This document shows, one piece after another, positions 33,882-42,274 of a stretch of 64,000 nucleotides of DNA. The DNA comes from SH-MAG3 sp036374995 (GTDB lineage Bacteria > Gemmatimonadota > Gemmatimonadetes > Longimicrobiales > RSA9), in NCBI GenBank assembly GCA_036374995.1, contig DASUSS010000093.1, positions 85,100 to 149,099 of the forward strand. The letters run 5' to 3'. Made by a program: the position numbers and the translations under genes. Positions within the stretch are counted from its first letter, which is position 1; the number at the start of each line of letters is the position of its first letter. The notes under the pieces were generated by a model that saw nothing but the letters and a program-made list of their open reading frames with translations, was not told the DNA's origin and searched no databases.

Positions 33882-35339
33882 TCAGGACGGGGGCGGCAGG
33901 GTGAGGTGGACCGATCCGGACGAGTCGAGCTCGATGGAGCCGCCGGCGTGGCGGGCGGCGGAGCGGGCGAGGTCGAGGCGGAGCGCGGCGCCGGTGAGCG
34001 GGACACCGGGAGCGGCGGTGTCGCGAGCGGGATCGAGGGCGGCGCCCGCGACGGTGATGCGGGGGACGGCGTCGTCGCGGATGGAGAGGCGGAGCGTATC
34101 GCCCGGGCTGGCCTTGATGGCCGCGCCGAGAACGAGGACGAGGGCGCGGATGGCGTCGGCGGGGCGGGTCAGAAGCACGACATCGGATTCGTCGATATCG
34201 ATGATCGTGCTGCGGGACTCGGCCTCGAAGCGGACCTGCTCGACGGCGTCGCGGCACAGGGAAGTCGCGGGGATGGAGCGGACGGGCTCGACGGGAGGCG
34301 CACTGCCGCCGCTGCGTTCGATGGCTTCGACGAGGAGCAGGAGCTGCTGTGCGGCGAGTCCGATTCTCAGGAGCGAATCGCGGGCGCCATCGGCGACGTC
34401 GCCGAACGTGCCTTCGGCGATGAGCTCCTGGTAGCCGAGGATCGCGGCAATCGGCGAGCGCAGCTCGTGGCCGAGCACGGCGTTCCATTCCTCGATCGCG
34501 CGGTGCGCGCTGCCGGTCCCGGCCGACCGGAGCTGGCGGATGGAGCGAGCGAGCGCAATGAACTGATCGGGGTCGAGCTGCTCGGGCCGCAGCTCGAGCG
34601 AGATGCCGGTGCGCTGCTCCAGCTGGGTGATGGCGTGGGCATCGAGCCGGTAGGACTCTGCGGAACGCAGCGTCTTCTGGAGCTGCTTGCGCCGCCATGA
34701 AAACGCCACGCGTGTGAGCTCGCGGAGATCCTCCTCGTCCTGCGCGGTGAGCGGCGGCGGTCGGATCGGTGTGATCCGGATGACGGAGGAGTCGACGCGC
34801 GGTACGGGGCGGAACGAGCCGCGGGCGACGTGGAACAGGCGCTCGACCCGGGCGACACTGCGCACGCCGACGGAGAGCGCTCCGTACTCGGCATCGCCGG
34901 GCGGTGCGACAATGCGATCGGCCACCTCGCGCTGGACCATCAGCACGATGCGCTCTGGCCGTGCGTCGCGCCGGAGCAGATGGAAGATGATCGGCGTCGT
35001 GATGTTGTAGGGGATGTTGCCGACGACCTTGACGCGGTGCGGGTCGGTGCCGGCGATGTCAGGCAGATCGATGTCGAGGACATTGCCCTCGATCACGGTG
35101 ACATTGGGGCGATCCGCGAACTCGCGCGCGAGTGCCGGCGCGAGCTCGCGGTCGAGCTCGATGAGGATGAGGCGGGAGACGGCATCCACCAGGTGGCGCG
35201 TCAGCGCACCGCGTCCCGGACCGATCTCGATGATCGTGTCATCGGGCCGGGCATCGAGGGCCTCGACGATGCGCCGTTGCTGATTCGGGTCGACGAGGAA
35301 GTTCTGCCCGAGCGACTTCTTCGCGCGCTGCCCGCTCAT
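33882..35339 (-). CDS. rsmA: RsmA/KsgA 16S rRNA dimethyltransferase fused to a histidine-kinase-like module
   Basis: The 485-residue protein starts at 35339, overlapping the SpoIIE-type gene by four bases. Residues 1-265 are a complete RsmA: KKSLGQNFLVDPN, the SAM loop IIEIGPGRGALT, the catalytic VGNIPYNITTPI, and the C-terminal RPVPRVDSSV and AFSWRRKQLQKTL. RsmA dimethylates two adenines near the 3' end of 16S rRNA and stops there in other bacteria (about 270 residues). Here a further 215 residues follow in the same frame: AIEEWNAVLGHELRSPIAAI with the H-box His at 291, a second helix, then a HATPase-like region ending RSAARHAGGSIELDSSG. The N-box Asn is replaced (LGAAIKASP) and no DxGxG loop is evident, so ATP binding is doubtful. 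No Met occurs in the extension, so it is not a separate gene. Confidence 0.9.
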   Translation of the reverse strand: MSGQRAKKSLGQNFLVDPNQQRRIVEALDARPDDTIIEIGPGRGALTRHLVDAVSRLILIELDRELAPALAREFADRPNVTVIEGNVLDIDLPDIAGTDPHRVKVVGNIPYNITTPIIFHLLRRDARPERIVLMVQREVADRIVAPPGDAEYGALSVGVRSVARVERLFHVARGSFRPVPRVDSSVIRITPIRPPPLTAQDEEDLRELTRVAFSWRRKQLQKTLRSAESYRLDAHAITQLEQRTGISLELRPEQLDPDQFIALARSIRQLRSAGTGSAHRAIEEWNAVLGHELRSPIAAILGYQELIAEGTFGDVADGARDSLLRIGLAAQQLLLLVEAIERSGGSAPPVEPVRSIPATSLCRDAVEQVRFEAESRSTIIDIDESDVVLLTRPADAIRALVLVLGAAIKASPGDTLRLSIRDDAVPRITVAGAALDPARDTAAPGVPLTGAALRLDLARSAARHAGGSIELDSSGSVHLTLPPPS

Positions 35340-36913
35340 CCCCGCACGAGGAGCGCCGTCCGGTCGTCCGGCGGGGTCGAAATGTCGCGGGCCGCGGCGG
35401 CGAAGACCGACTCGATGATCTGTACGAGGGGGCGATCGCGGATGCGCACGACGTCCGCAATCAGGCTCGCCTCGCCCGCGCCGGCGCCGCGATCGGGATA
35501 CGCGTCCGTGAGCCCGTCGGTGAAGAGGCAGATGAGACTGCCGCCACTCCACTCCGCCATCGCCTCGCCGTAGTCGCCCATCTGCGCGATGCCGAGCGGC
35601 GGCGCCGTAGCGCCGAGGCGCGTGCGCGTGCCATCAGTCGCGATGTGGAACGCGTGCGGGTGTCCGGCGTTCGCATAGACGAGGTGCCCCTCGTGCAGAT
35701 CGAGCACGCCGTAGAACAGCGTGAGGTACATCTCCGTCGTCTCCAGCTCCTTGATGAGCGCCCGATGGACGTGGCGCAGCACTTCGGCCGGCGGACCCGA
35801 CTCCTGGGCATAGATGGCGACCGCACTCATCGTGAGTGCCATGATCAGCGCCGCGGAGAAGCCGTGACTGGACACGTCGCCGATCATGATGCCGATGCGA
35901 TCGCCGGGCAGACGAAACAGATGATAGAAGTCGCCGCCGACGGACTCGGCGGGAAGGCAGCGGGCGGCGACCTCGGGCGGTCCCTCGAACGCGTCGGGAT
36001 CCGGCAGCAGCTTGAGCTGGAGGTCGTGCGCAAGCTCGAGCTCCCGCATGAGACGCTCCTGCCGCAGACTGTCCTGCACCAGCCGCTGCGTCTCGAGTGC
36101 GGCGCCGATCTGACTCGCGATCGCCGACAGCAGCCGCGAGTCGCCGGCACTGAAGCGCACGTTGCTGCGTCGCCCGACCAGCGTGATCACGCCGACCGTC
36201 CGCGTGGTGCCGTCCGGTGGCGTGTAGTTGATCGGCACGGAGAGGAACGCCTCGCGTTCGGTCGGGCGCGGCTCGAGCCGGGGCACCGTCGGCAGGAGCG
36301 CGCCGCGCTCCAGATTCAGCGCCTGCCGCTCGCGGAACACCCATGCCGTCGCGGACTCGTGGTCATCGACCGCGATCGGTCCACGGAGCCCCTCCTCGCC
36401 CACGGCAGCGGCGATGTGGAGACGGTTGTCCTCGGGGTCGAACACCCAGAGCGACGCTCGCCGCGCGCCCAGCACGTCCGCGACCTCGGCCAGGATGCGC
36501 GTCGCCGCATCGGGCACCGATAGCACGGATGCGAGGATCTCGCTGATGAAGTAGAGGAGATTGATCTCCTCGTAGCGCTCCGTCAGCTCGCGCGCGGCGG
36601 AGCGTGCCTCGCGCTCGTGATGGAGCACCTGTGCGAGCGCCTGCGCGAGAAACGCGTGATCGGTCGAGGCATCGTCCTCACTGCGCAGCTCGAGCGAGAG
36701 CGGCAGGCCATCGCTGGTCTCGACGCGATGTCGAGCACCGGCCGACCAGCCCTCGACGGCGCCGTCGGAGCTAGGATAGAGGCACACCGGCGCGCTCGCA
36801 TTCTCCGCCCACAGGCGCACCTGCACACCCGGATGCGCGTCTCGGAACGCATCCAGCAGCGCCACCACCGGCGAGGGCAGCGGCGAGAGGTCGGCGGGCA
36901 CGGAGGTTTTCAT
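35336..36913 (-). CDS. GAF domain and SpoIIE-type PP2C phosphatase (RsbU-like)
   Basis: The protein has 525 residues: an N-terminal sensor-like part (1-95), a helical linker (HHEREARSAARELTERYEEI), a GAF domain (about 125-290), a second coiled segment (LRQERLMRELELAHDLQLKL), and a PP2C/SpoIIE phosphatase (about 300-525). Metal-binding Asp residues are in SVGGDFYHLF, MIGDVSSHGF, LFTDGLTDAY and PPDDRTALLV, so it should be active. Such proteins dephosphorylate STAS anti-anti-sigma factors. It overlaps the RsbW-type kinase upstream and the RsmA fusion downstream by four bases each. Confidence 0.92.
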   Translation of the reverse strand: MKTSVPADLSPLPSPVVALLDAFRDAHPGVQVRLWAENASAPVCLYPSSDGAVEGWSAGARHRVETSDGLPLSLELRSEDDASTDHAFLAQALAQVLHHEREARSAARELTERYEEINLLYFISEILASVLSVPDAATRILAEVADVLGARRASLWVFDPEDNRLHIAAAVGEEGLRGPIAVDDHESATAWVFRERQALNLERGALLPTVPRLEPRPTEREAFLSVPINYTPPDGTTRTVGVITLVGRRSNVRFSAGDSRLLSAIASQIGAALETQRLVQDSLRQERLMRELELAHDLQLKLLPDPDAFEGPPEVAARCLPAESVGGDFYHLFRLPGDRIGIMIGDVSSHGFSAALIMALTMSAVAIYAQESGPPAEVLRHVHRALIKELETTEMYLTLFYGVLDLHEGHLVYANAGHPHAFHIATDGTRTRLGATAPPLGIAQMGDYGEAMAEWSGGSLICLFTDGLTDAYPDRGAGAGEASLIADVVRIRDRPLVQIIESVFAAAARDISTPPDDRTALLVRG

Positions 36914-37350
36914 TCAGCCGGTAACTGACTGGCGCGGCTTCTCGAGTGATTCAGCAGGATCATCGTGATGGAGTTGCCGCGCTCGTTGAACTCGACCCGA
37001 TCCATGAGCTGTCGGATCAGGAAGATGCCGCGGCCTCCGGGCCGCACCCGGTGCTCCGGCAGTGTCGGATCGAGGACGGCGTGCGGATCGAAGCCGCGCC
37101 CCTCGTCCGTAACTTGTACCTTGATCTCGCGGGGGGTCAGGTGGGCCTCCACGCGCACGCGCTTGCGCGGGTCCCGGCAGTTGCCGTACAGCATGGCGTT
37201 CGCCAGGGCCTCCGTCAGTCCCACCCGGAAGTTGAGACGCAGCCGATCGGAATCGAAGCCGACCTCGCGCCCCCTGTCCATCAGATAACCGACCGACCGC
37301 TCGATGGCGCGCAGATCGTTCGGCAGCTCCAGCACATAGTCCAGCTGCAT
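36910..37350 (-). CDS. RsbW-type serine kinase / anti-sigma regulatory factor
   Basis: The 146-residue GHKL protein has an N-box (LTEALANAMLYGN), G1 loop (VTDEGRGFDPHAV) and G2 (GGRGIFLIRQLMD), so ATP binding looks intact. Small HATPase_c proteins of this size phosphorylate STAS partners and bind sigma factors or other targets. It lies between the STAS gene and the GAF-SpoIIE phosphatase gene, completing a partner-switching set. No sigma factor gene is in the window, so its target is open. Confidence 0.92.
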   Translation of the reverse strand: MQLDYVLELPNDLRAIERSVGYLMDRGREVGFDSDRLRLNFRVGLTEALANAMLYGNCRDPRKRVRVEAHLTPREIKVQVTDEGRGFDPHAVLDPTLPEHRVRPGGRGIFLIRQLMDRVEFNERGNSITMILLNHSRSRASQLPAE

Positions 37351-37408
37351 GCCGGGAATGATAAGCCACGCCCCGCCCGACGGGAAGCGCGCCGCGGGCA
37401 GGTGCGGC

Positions 37409-37741
37409 TCAGAACGTCGCGAGCGCCTCCCGGCGGTCCGATGCGATGTGGAAGAGCGTGTCCAGCTTCGTGAGCTCGAACAGTGTCCGCAGGTCCTCGT
37501 TCAGATTGGCCAGCCGCAGCTCGCCGCCCTGCTCACGGATCTTCTTCGACAGGCTCACCAGTACGCCCAGCCCGGAGGAGTCGATGTAGCCCGTGTTCGA
37601 GAAATCGATCAGGAACTTGCGCGCGCCGCCCTCGAGTTCCTCCAGCACCTTCTGCTTCAGTTCCTGCCGATTGCCCACGATCAGCTGACCCTCGACATCG
37701 ATGATCGTGATATCGTCCTGCTTCTTCACATCGAAGCTCAT
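37409..37741 (-). CDS. STAS-domain anti-anti-sigma factor (RsbV-like)
   Basis: The 110-residue protein starts at 37741 behind GGAGGAG. It is a single STAS domain: DDITIIDVEGQLIVGN, then FLIDFSNTGYIDSSGLGVLVSL with the phosphorylatable Ser of the DSSGLG loop, and RLANLNEDLRTLFELTKLD. It should be phosphorylated by the adjacent kinase and dephosphorylated by the SpoIIE-type phosphatase. It is the first gene of the cassette, 57 bases after pta. Confidence 0.93.
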   Translation of the reverse strand: MSFDVKKQDDITIIDVEGQLIVGNRQELKQKVLEELEGGARKFLIDFSNTGYIDSSGLGVLVSLSKKIREQGGELRLANLNEDLRTLFELTKLDTLFHIASDRREALATF

Positions 37742-37798
37742 CGCTCCTCCATAAGTACGTGAGTGGGCCAGTTCCGGCTGGCGCAAGATCGGTGCCGA

Positions 37799-38794
37799 TC
37801 ACTCCTGCAATGCGGTCACGCACGCGACGTCGACAATGTCGGCCGGACTGGCGCCGCGGGAAAGGTCGTTGCACGGCCGGGCCAGCCCCTGGAGGATCGG
37901 TCCGATGGCGTCCGCGTGGCCGAGCCGCTGGACGAGCTTGTAGGCGATGTTGCCGGCATCGAGGTCCGGAAACACCAGCACGTTCGCGCGCCCGGCGAGC
38001 GGCGACTCCGCGGTCTTGCGGGCGGCAATCTCCGGGACGAGTGCGGCATCGACCTGGAGCTCACCGTCGGCCGTGACATCGGGCAGCAGTGTCCGGAACC
38101 GCGCGAGCGCCGCGCGCACTTTGTCGATGGACGCGCCCTCCGCGCTGCCGTGCGTCGAGTAGGACAGGAACGCGACGCGCGGCTCGTCGCCGACGATCTG
38201 GCGGCGCGCCGTGGCGGCCGCCGCGGCGATGTCGGCGAGCTGCGCGGCGTCCGGGTCGGGCACCACGCTCGCGTCGGTGAACGTGAGCACTTCCGGGGCG
38301 TCGGTCCCGCGGAACGTCGGCACGACCATGTAGAAGGACGCCGAGACCGTCCGGATCCCGGGTGCGGTGCCGACCAGCCAGAGCGCGGCACGGAGCACAT
38401 CGCCAGTCGTGCGCGACGCGCCCGCCACGGAGCCATGCGCGTGACGGCCGCGCACGAGCGCGGCGCCGAACACGAGCGGATCGCGCATGCGCTCCCGCGC
38501 ATCGTCCTGCGTCCATCCCCGTCCGGACCGCAGCTGGTGCAGCTCGCGGACGAAGAGCTCGAAGCGGGCGTCGGCGCCATGGTCGATGACGTCGACACCA
38601 TCCGGGTCGCCGCCGTACCGATGGACGCTCGCACGCACCCGCTCCGGGACGCCGAGCACGACGGGGTGGACGAGACCGGCGATCTGGAGCCGGGCCACCG
38701 CATCGAGCGTCCGCTCATCGCCGCCTTCGGGAAAGACGATGGTGCGCTGGAGTGCGCGCGCGCGCTCCTGCACCGCGTCGCGGAACGGGATCAT
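37799..38794 (-). CDS. pta: Phosphate acetyltransferase
   Basis: The 331-residue enzyme interconverts acetyl-CoA and acetyl phosphate. It has TIVFPEGGDERTLDAV, ASRTTGDVLRAALWLVGT, SASFYMVVP, VAFLSYSTHGSAEG, and ANVLVFPDLDAGNIAYKLVQRL with GPILQGLARPCNDLSRG near the end. It starts at 38794, overlapping coaD by four bases. No acetate kinase gene is adjacent. The short form without the DRTGG domain is typical of many bacteria. It is the last gene of the HIT-led operon. Confidence 0.92.
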   Translation of the reverse strand: MIPFRDAVQERARALQRTIVFPEGGDERTLDAVARLQIAGLVHPVVLGVPERVRASVHRYGGDPDGVDVIDHGADARFELFVRELHQLRSGRGWTQDDARERMRDPLVFGAALVRGRHAHGSVAGASRTTGDVLRAALWLVGTAPGIRTVSASFYMVVPTFRGTDAPEVLTFTDASVVPDPDAAQLADIAAAAATARRQIVGDEPRVAFLSYSTHGSAEGASIDKVRAALARFRTLLPDVTADGELQVDAALVPEIAARKTAESPLAGRANVLVFPDLDAGNIAYKLVQRLGHADAIGPILQGLARPCNDLSRGASPADIVDVACVTALQE

Positions 38795-39285
38795 GTCCCG
38801 GCGAGCTTGCGCTGCAAGGCCGAGAGCACGGAGGGCGCAACGAACTGTGCGATGTCGCCGCCGAGCGACGCGATCTCGCGCACGAGCGAAGCGGAGAGGT
38901 AGGAGTAGTGCTCGTCGGGCGCGAGGAAAATCGTCTGCACCTCGGGATAGAGCTGCCGGTTCATCAACGCCATCTGGAACTCGTACTCGAAGTCGGAAAC
39001 GGCGCGCAGGCCGCGGATGATGATGTGGACGTTCTGCGCGCGCGCGAAATCGACGAGCAGGCCGGTGAAGTCCGTGGCCGTGACGCGCGGCTCGCTGCCG
39101 AACACCGAGCGGATCAGCTCGACGCGCTCCTCGATCGTGAACAGGCCGGTCTTCGGCTGCGTGCGCCGGTGCGCGACGGCGACAATGACGCGATCGCAGA
39201 AGCCCAGCGCACGCCGGACGATGTCCTCGTGGCCGCGTGTGATCGGATCGAACGAGCCGGGATACACAGCAACTCTGTCGGTCAT
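38791..39285 (-). CDS. coaD: Phosphopantetheine adenylyltransferase
   Basis: The 164-residue enzyme makes dephospho-CoA from 4'-phosphopantetheine and ATP. The start at 39285 gives the standard VAVYPGSFDPITRGHEDIV with the T/HxGH nucleotidyl-transfer motif. IIRGLRAVSDFEYEFQMA, and FLAPDEHYSYLSASLVREIA (normally S-S-S/T-x-V-R-E) follow. It overlaps rsmD upstream by four bases. The rsmD-coaD pairing is widely conserved. Confidence 0.96.
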   Translation of the reverse strand: MTDRVAVYPGSFDPITRGHEDIVRRALGFCDRVIVAVAHRRTQPKTGLFTIEERVELIRSVFGSEPRVTATDFTGLLVDFARAQNVHIIIRGLRAVSDFEYEFQMALMNRQLYPEVQTIFLAPDEHYSYLSASLVREIASLGGDIAQFVAPSVLSALQRKLAGT

Positions 39286-39809
39286 GCCCGTGCCGTAATG
39301 AAGGTGAGCGCCGTGTCGCCGTAGCGGCGGGTCTTCGCGCCCGGCACCGGCGGCAGCGCTTCGCGCGCGCGATGCTCGACGCACAGGATCTGCGCGAACG
39401 GTGCTTCGGCGAAGCGTGCCAGCAGCCGCGCCGCGCCGCCGCCGTCGTACGGGGGATCCGCGAGCGCGATGTCGAATGCAGCCGCCGGCAGCGACTCGGC
39501 GTAGCGCACGGCATCCGCCCTGATCACCTCCACCTCCGCTTCCGCACCGAGATGCGCAATGTTCGACTGCAGCGCGCGCAGCGGACCGGCACCGTTCTCG
39601 ACGAACGTCACGTGGGCCGCACCGCGGGACAGCGCCTCCAGTCCCAGCGCACCGGAGCCGGCGAACAGATCGAGCACGCGAGCGCCGGGCAGATCGTGCT
39701 GGAGCACGCTCATCCACGCCTCACGGACGCGGTCCGTCGTGGGACGCGTCTTCTCGCCGGGCGGCGCGGCAATGTTGTGGCCGCGCCACCGCCCCGCAAT
39801 GATCCTCAC
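39282..39809 (-). CDS. rsmD: 16S rRNA (guanine(966)-N(2))-methyltransferase RsmD
   Basis: The 175-residue protein starts with GTG at 39809, overlapping recJ by four bases (GTGA). The family N-terminus RIIAGRWRGHNI and TRPTTDRVREA, the SAM loop VLDLFAGSGALGLEALSRGA, and the catalytic ADPPYD motif are present. It methylates G966 of 16S rRNA. The longer frame upstream lies inside recJ and is not coding. Confidence 0.94.
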   Translation of the reverse strand: MRIIAGRWRGHNIAAPPGEKTRPTTDRVREAWMSVLQHDLPGARVLDLFAGSGALGLEALSRGAAHVTFVENGAGPLRALQSNIAHLGAEAEVEVIRADAVRYAESLPAAAFDIALADPPYDGGGAARLLARFAEAPFAQILCVEHRAREALPPVPGAKTRRYGDTALTFITARA

Positions 39810-41572
39810 TCCGCCGCGCGCACGTCCACCAGCCGCGCCTGTAGCCGCTCCCGCCCGTTCCACTCGTCCTGCTGGAGCTGGAACGCGACATCGAGCGGAC
39901 CGGAGTCCGGGCGCAGACTGCGGATCCGATCCGCCATCCGGAACCCGATCGCCGGCAGGCGCGCATCGCCCTGGGCCAGGACCATCCGCACGTGCTGGCC
40001 ACCGCCGACCTCGCGCCGGTCGAGCGCGGCAACCCTGCGCGCGACGAAGACGGGCTGCGGGTTGCCGATCCCGAACGGGCCGCAGTGCCGCATCATGCGG
40101 TAGAGATCCGCATTCGCGTCGGCAACCGCGATCTCGAGATCGATCCTCACCTCCGCAACGAGATCGGCCGGGCGGAGCACCGCGCGCGCATGGCGGTTGA
40201 ACGCGTCCCTGAACTCCGCAATGCGATCCAGGCGGATGTCCATGCCCGCCGCCTGGCGGTGCCCGCCATAACGCTCCAGCAGAGCTGCGCACTCGTGAAC
40301 GCCGCCGTACAGGTCGAATGCCGGGATCGAGCGCGCGCTGCCCCGGCCCCGGCCCGTCTCCCGATCCTCCGCGATGAGGACGACCGGCCGGTGCACGCGC
40401 TCGACGACGCGCGACGCGACGATCCCGATCACGCCCGGGTGCCAGTCCGGCGAGGAGAGTACGATGCCGTAGTCGGACTCCGGGTCGAACCGGTCCTCGA
40501 GCATGGCGAGCGCCTCCGCCAGCATCGCACGATCCACAGTCTGGCGCGTCCGGTTCTCCGCATCCATCTCGTCCGCGAGTGCGGCCGCTTCCGCCTCGTC
40601 GTCCGCGAGCAGAAGGCGCAGGCCGCGGCTTGCCGCGCCCAGGCGGCCGACCGCATTCACGCGCGGCGCCAGAACGTGACTCACCTGCCCCGCAGCGAGC
40701 GGTCGATGCGTGGCCACGCCGGCGCGTTGCAGCAGCGCGCGCAGTCCCGGATTGCGCGTGTCGCGCAGCACTCGCAACCCGTAATGCGTGAGGACACGAT
40801 TCTCACCGGTGAGCGGCGCGAGATCCGCAACCGTCGCGAGCGCGACGAGATCGAGATGCCAGCGCAGCGCATCGGCGTCGCCGCCGAATGAGTGGACGAG
40901 CGCCTGGCACAGCTTGAACGCGACACCCGCGCCGGCGAGCCCCTTGAACGGGTAGCGGCAGTCCGTGCGGTTCGGATTCACGACCGCTGCCGCTGCCGGC
41001 AGTGCTGCGCCCGGCGTGTGATGGTCCGTAATGATCACGTCGATCCCCTGCGCATTCGCCTGCTCGATCGCGTCGTGCGCGACGATGCCGCAGTCGCCCG
41101 TGAGGATCAGGGCGGCGCCGCATCCGGCCGCACGCCGCACGCCCGCATGACCGAGGTCGTAGCCGTCCCGCATCCGATGCGGTACGAACGGCTCGACATC
41201 GGCACCGAGCGAGCGAAGCACCCGCGTGTACAGCGCCGCGGCGCAGATACCGTCGACGTCGTAATCGCCGTGCACGAGGATCCGCTCGCCCGCGCGCACC
41301 GCATGCGCGATCCGCTCGACCGCCGCAGCCGCACCGGCCAGCAGCAGCGGGTCGTGCAGCTGATCCAGTCGGGGCTTCAGGAAGACGCGGGCGTCGGCCG
41401 GCCCGTACCCGCGCAGGTGCAGCAGACGGCAGAGGGGCAGCGGGAGCTGGAGCTCGGATGCGAGCGCGGCCACGGCTGCCTCGTCGCACTTCGTGCTGCG
41501 GAGCTCCCACCGCCGGGGCAGTTCCGGCAGCGTCGGCGTGCGTACGCCTTCGGGCGCGCCGATCGCCGTCAT
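39806..41572 (-). CDS. recJ: Single-stranded-DNA-specific exonuclease RecJ
   Basis: The 588-residue nuclease degrades ssDNA 5' to 3' in recombination and mismatch repair. It starts at 41572, overlapping the zinc-ribbon gene by four bases. DHH-family motifs are LVHGDYDVDGICAAAL, LTGDCGIVAHDAI, VIITDHHTPG, and later VNAVGRLGAAS and GRGSARSIPAFDLY. GHRQAAGMDI marks the DHHA1 domain. A C-terminal OB-fold part is present (VARRVAALDRREVGGG). The length is normal. Confidence 0.95.
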   Translation of the reverse strand: MTAIGAPEGVRTPTLPELPRRWELRSTKCDEAAVAALASELQLPLPLCRLLHLRGYGPADARVFLKPRLDQLHDPLLLAGAAAAVERIAHAVRAGERILVHGDYDVDGICAAALYTRVLRSLGADVEPFVPHRMRDGYDLGHAGVRRAAGCGAALILTGDCGIVAHDAIEQANAQGIDVIITDHHTPGAALPAAAAVVNPNRTDCRYPFKGLAGAGVAFKLCQALVHSFGGDADALRWHLDLVALATVADLAPLTGENRVLTHYGLRVLRDTRNPGLRALLQRAGVATHRPLAAGQVSHVLAPRVNAVGRLGAASRGLRLLLADDEAEAAALADEMDAENRTRQTVDRAMLAEALAMLEDRFDPESDYGIVLSSPDWHPGVIGIVASRVVERVHRPVVLIAEDRETGRGRGSARSIPAFDLYGGVHECAALLERYGGHRQAAGMDIRLDRIAEFRDAFNRHARAVLRPADLVAEVRIDLEIAVADANADLYRMMRHCGPFGIGNPQPVFVARRVAALDRREVGGGQHVRMVLAQGDARLPAIGFRMADRIRSLRPDSGPLDVAFQLQQDEWNGRERLQARLVDVRAAE

Positions 41573-42273
41573 GCCGCGTAGAGGATCACGCCGCACCCCT
41601 CGCACCGGCGCAGTGTCTCACCGCGCCGCACTTCCGTCTGCTCCTGAACGGGAAGAACATTGAAGCAGTTCCCGCACGCGCCTTCCTCCGTCATGGGCGC
41701 AAGCACCACGCGCGACCTCCCGCCGCGCACGCGCTCGTACAGACGGCGGCTCTGCGGATCCAGACGGATCGCATGATTCTCCCGCTTGTCCCGAAGCCGG
41801 TCGAGCTCGAGCTGCGCCGCATCCCGCTCGGCAATCAGCTGTTCCCGCTCGGCCGCAATGTCCGCCTGCGCTTTCTCCAGCTGACGCGTCAGCTCGTCGT
41901 GCTTGATGTCCGTACGTGTGATCTGATCGCTCGTCTGTCGCAGATCCACGCGATCCGCTTCGAGCGCGCGCCCGACCAGGTCCAGTTCCGCACGCAGGGC
42001 CGCTTCCTCGCGTGACGTCCGCGCCTTCGCGAGCCGCTCCTGATACGCGTGCAGCCGCTCCTCCTTCTGCTGCGCGTTGTGCTCCAGCCGGGCGTGCTCC
42101 GCGCGCAGCTCCTCCAGCTTCGTGCGCGCTGTCGCTAGCTCACGCTCCGCGGCGGTGACCGGCGCCTCGAGCGCTTCCAGCCGCGGCCCGAACTCCTTCA
42201 CCCGGGCTTCCGCGCTCGTGATCTCACTGTCCATTTCCTGCAGCGCCAGAAGCGCAGCATGCAGCTCTTGCAT
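41569..42273 (-). CDS. Coiled-coil protein with C4 zinc ribbon (CdsZ/HP0958-like)
   Basis: Residues 1 to about 170 of the 234 are a long antiparallel coiled coil rich in Glu, Ala and Arg, followed by GGRSRVVLAPMTEEG and a zinc ribbon: CGNCFNVLP and CEGCG. This domain order is that of the HP0958/CdsZ family, thought to bind nucleic acid or act in secretion/RNA metabolism. It begins one base after the dnaG stop, so it is in the mutS2-dnaG operon. Confidence 0.88.
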   Translation of the reverse strand: MQELHAALLALQEMDSEITSAEARVKEFGPRLEALEAPVTAAERELATARTKLEELRAEHARLEHNAQQKEERLHAYQERLAKARTSREEAALRAELDLVGRALEADRVDLRQTSDQITRTDIKHDELTRQLEKAQADIAAEREQLIAERDAAQLELDRLRDKRENHAIRLDPQSRRLYERVRGGRSRVVLAPMTEEGACGNCFNVLPVQEQTEVRRGETLRRCEGCGVILYAA

Positions 42274-42274
42274 T

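Noticed and set aside
33882..35339. Separate rsmA and kinase genes joined by a sequencing frameshift
   Set aside because: A single uninterrupted frame covers both parts, the extension has no Met and no ribosome site at the junction, and the RsmA part would lack a stop codon near its normal end in this frame.
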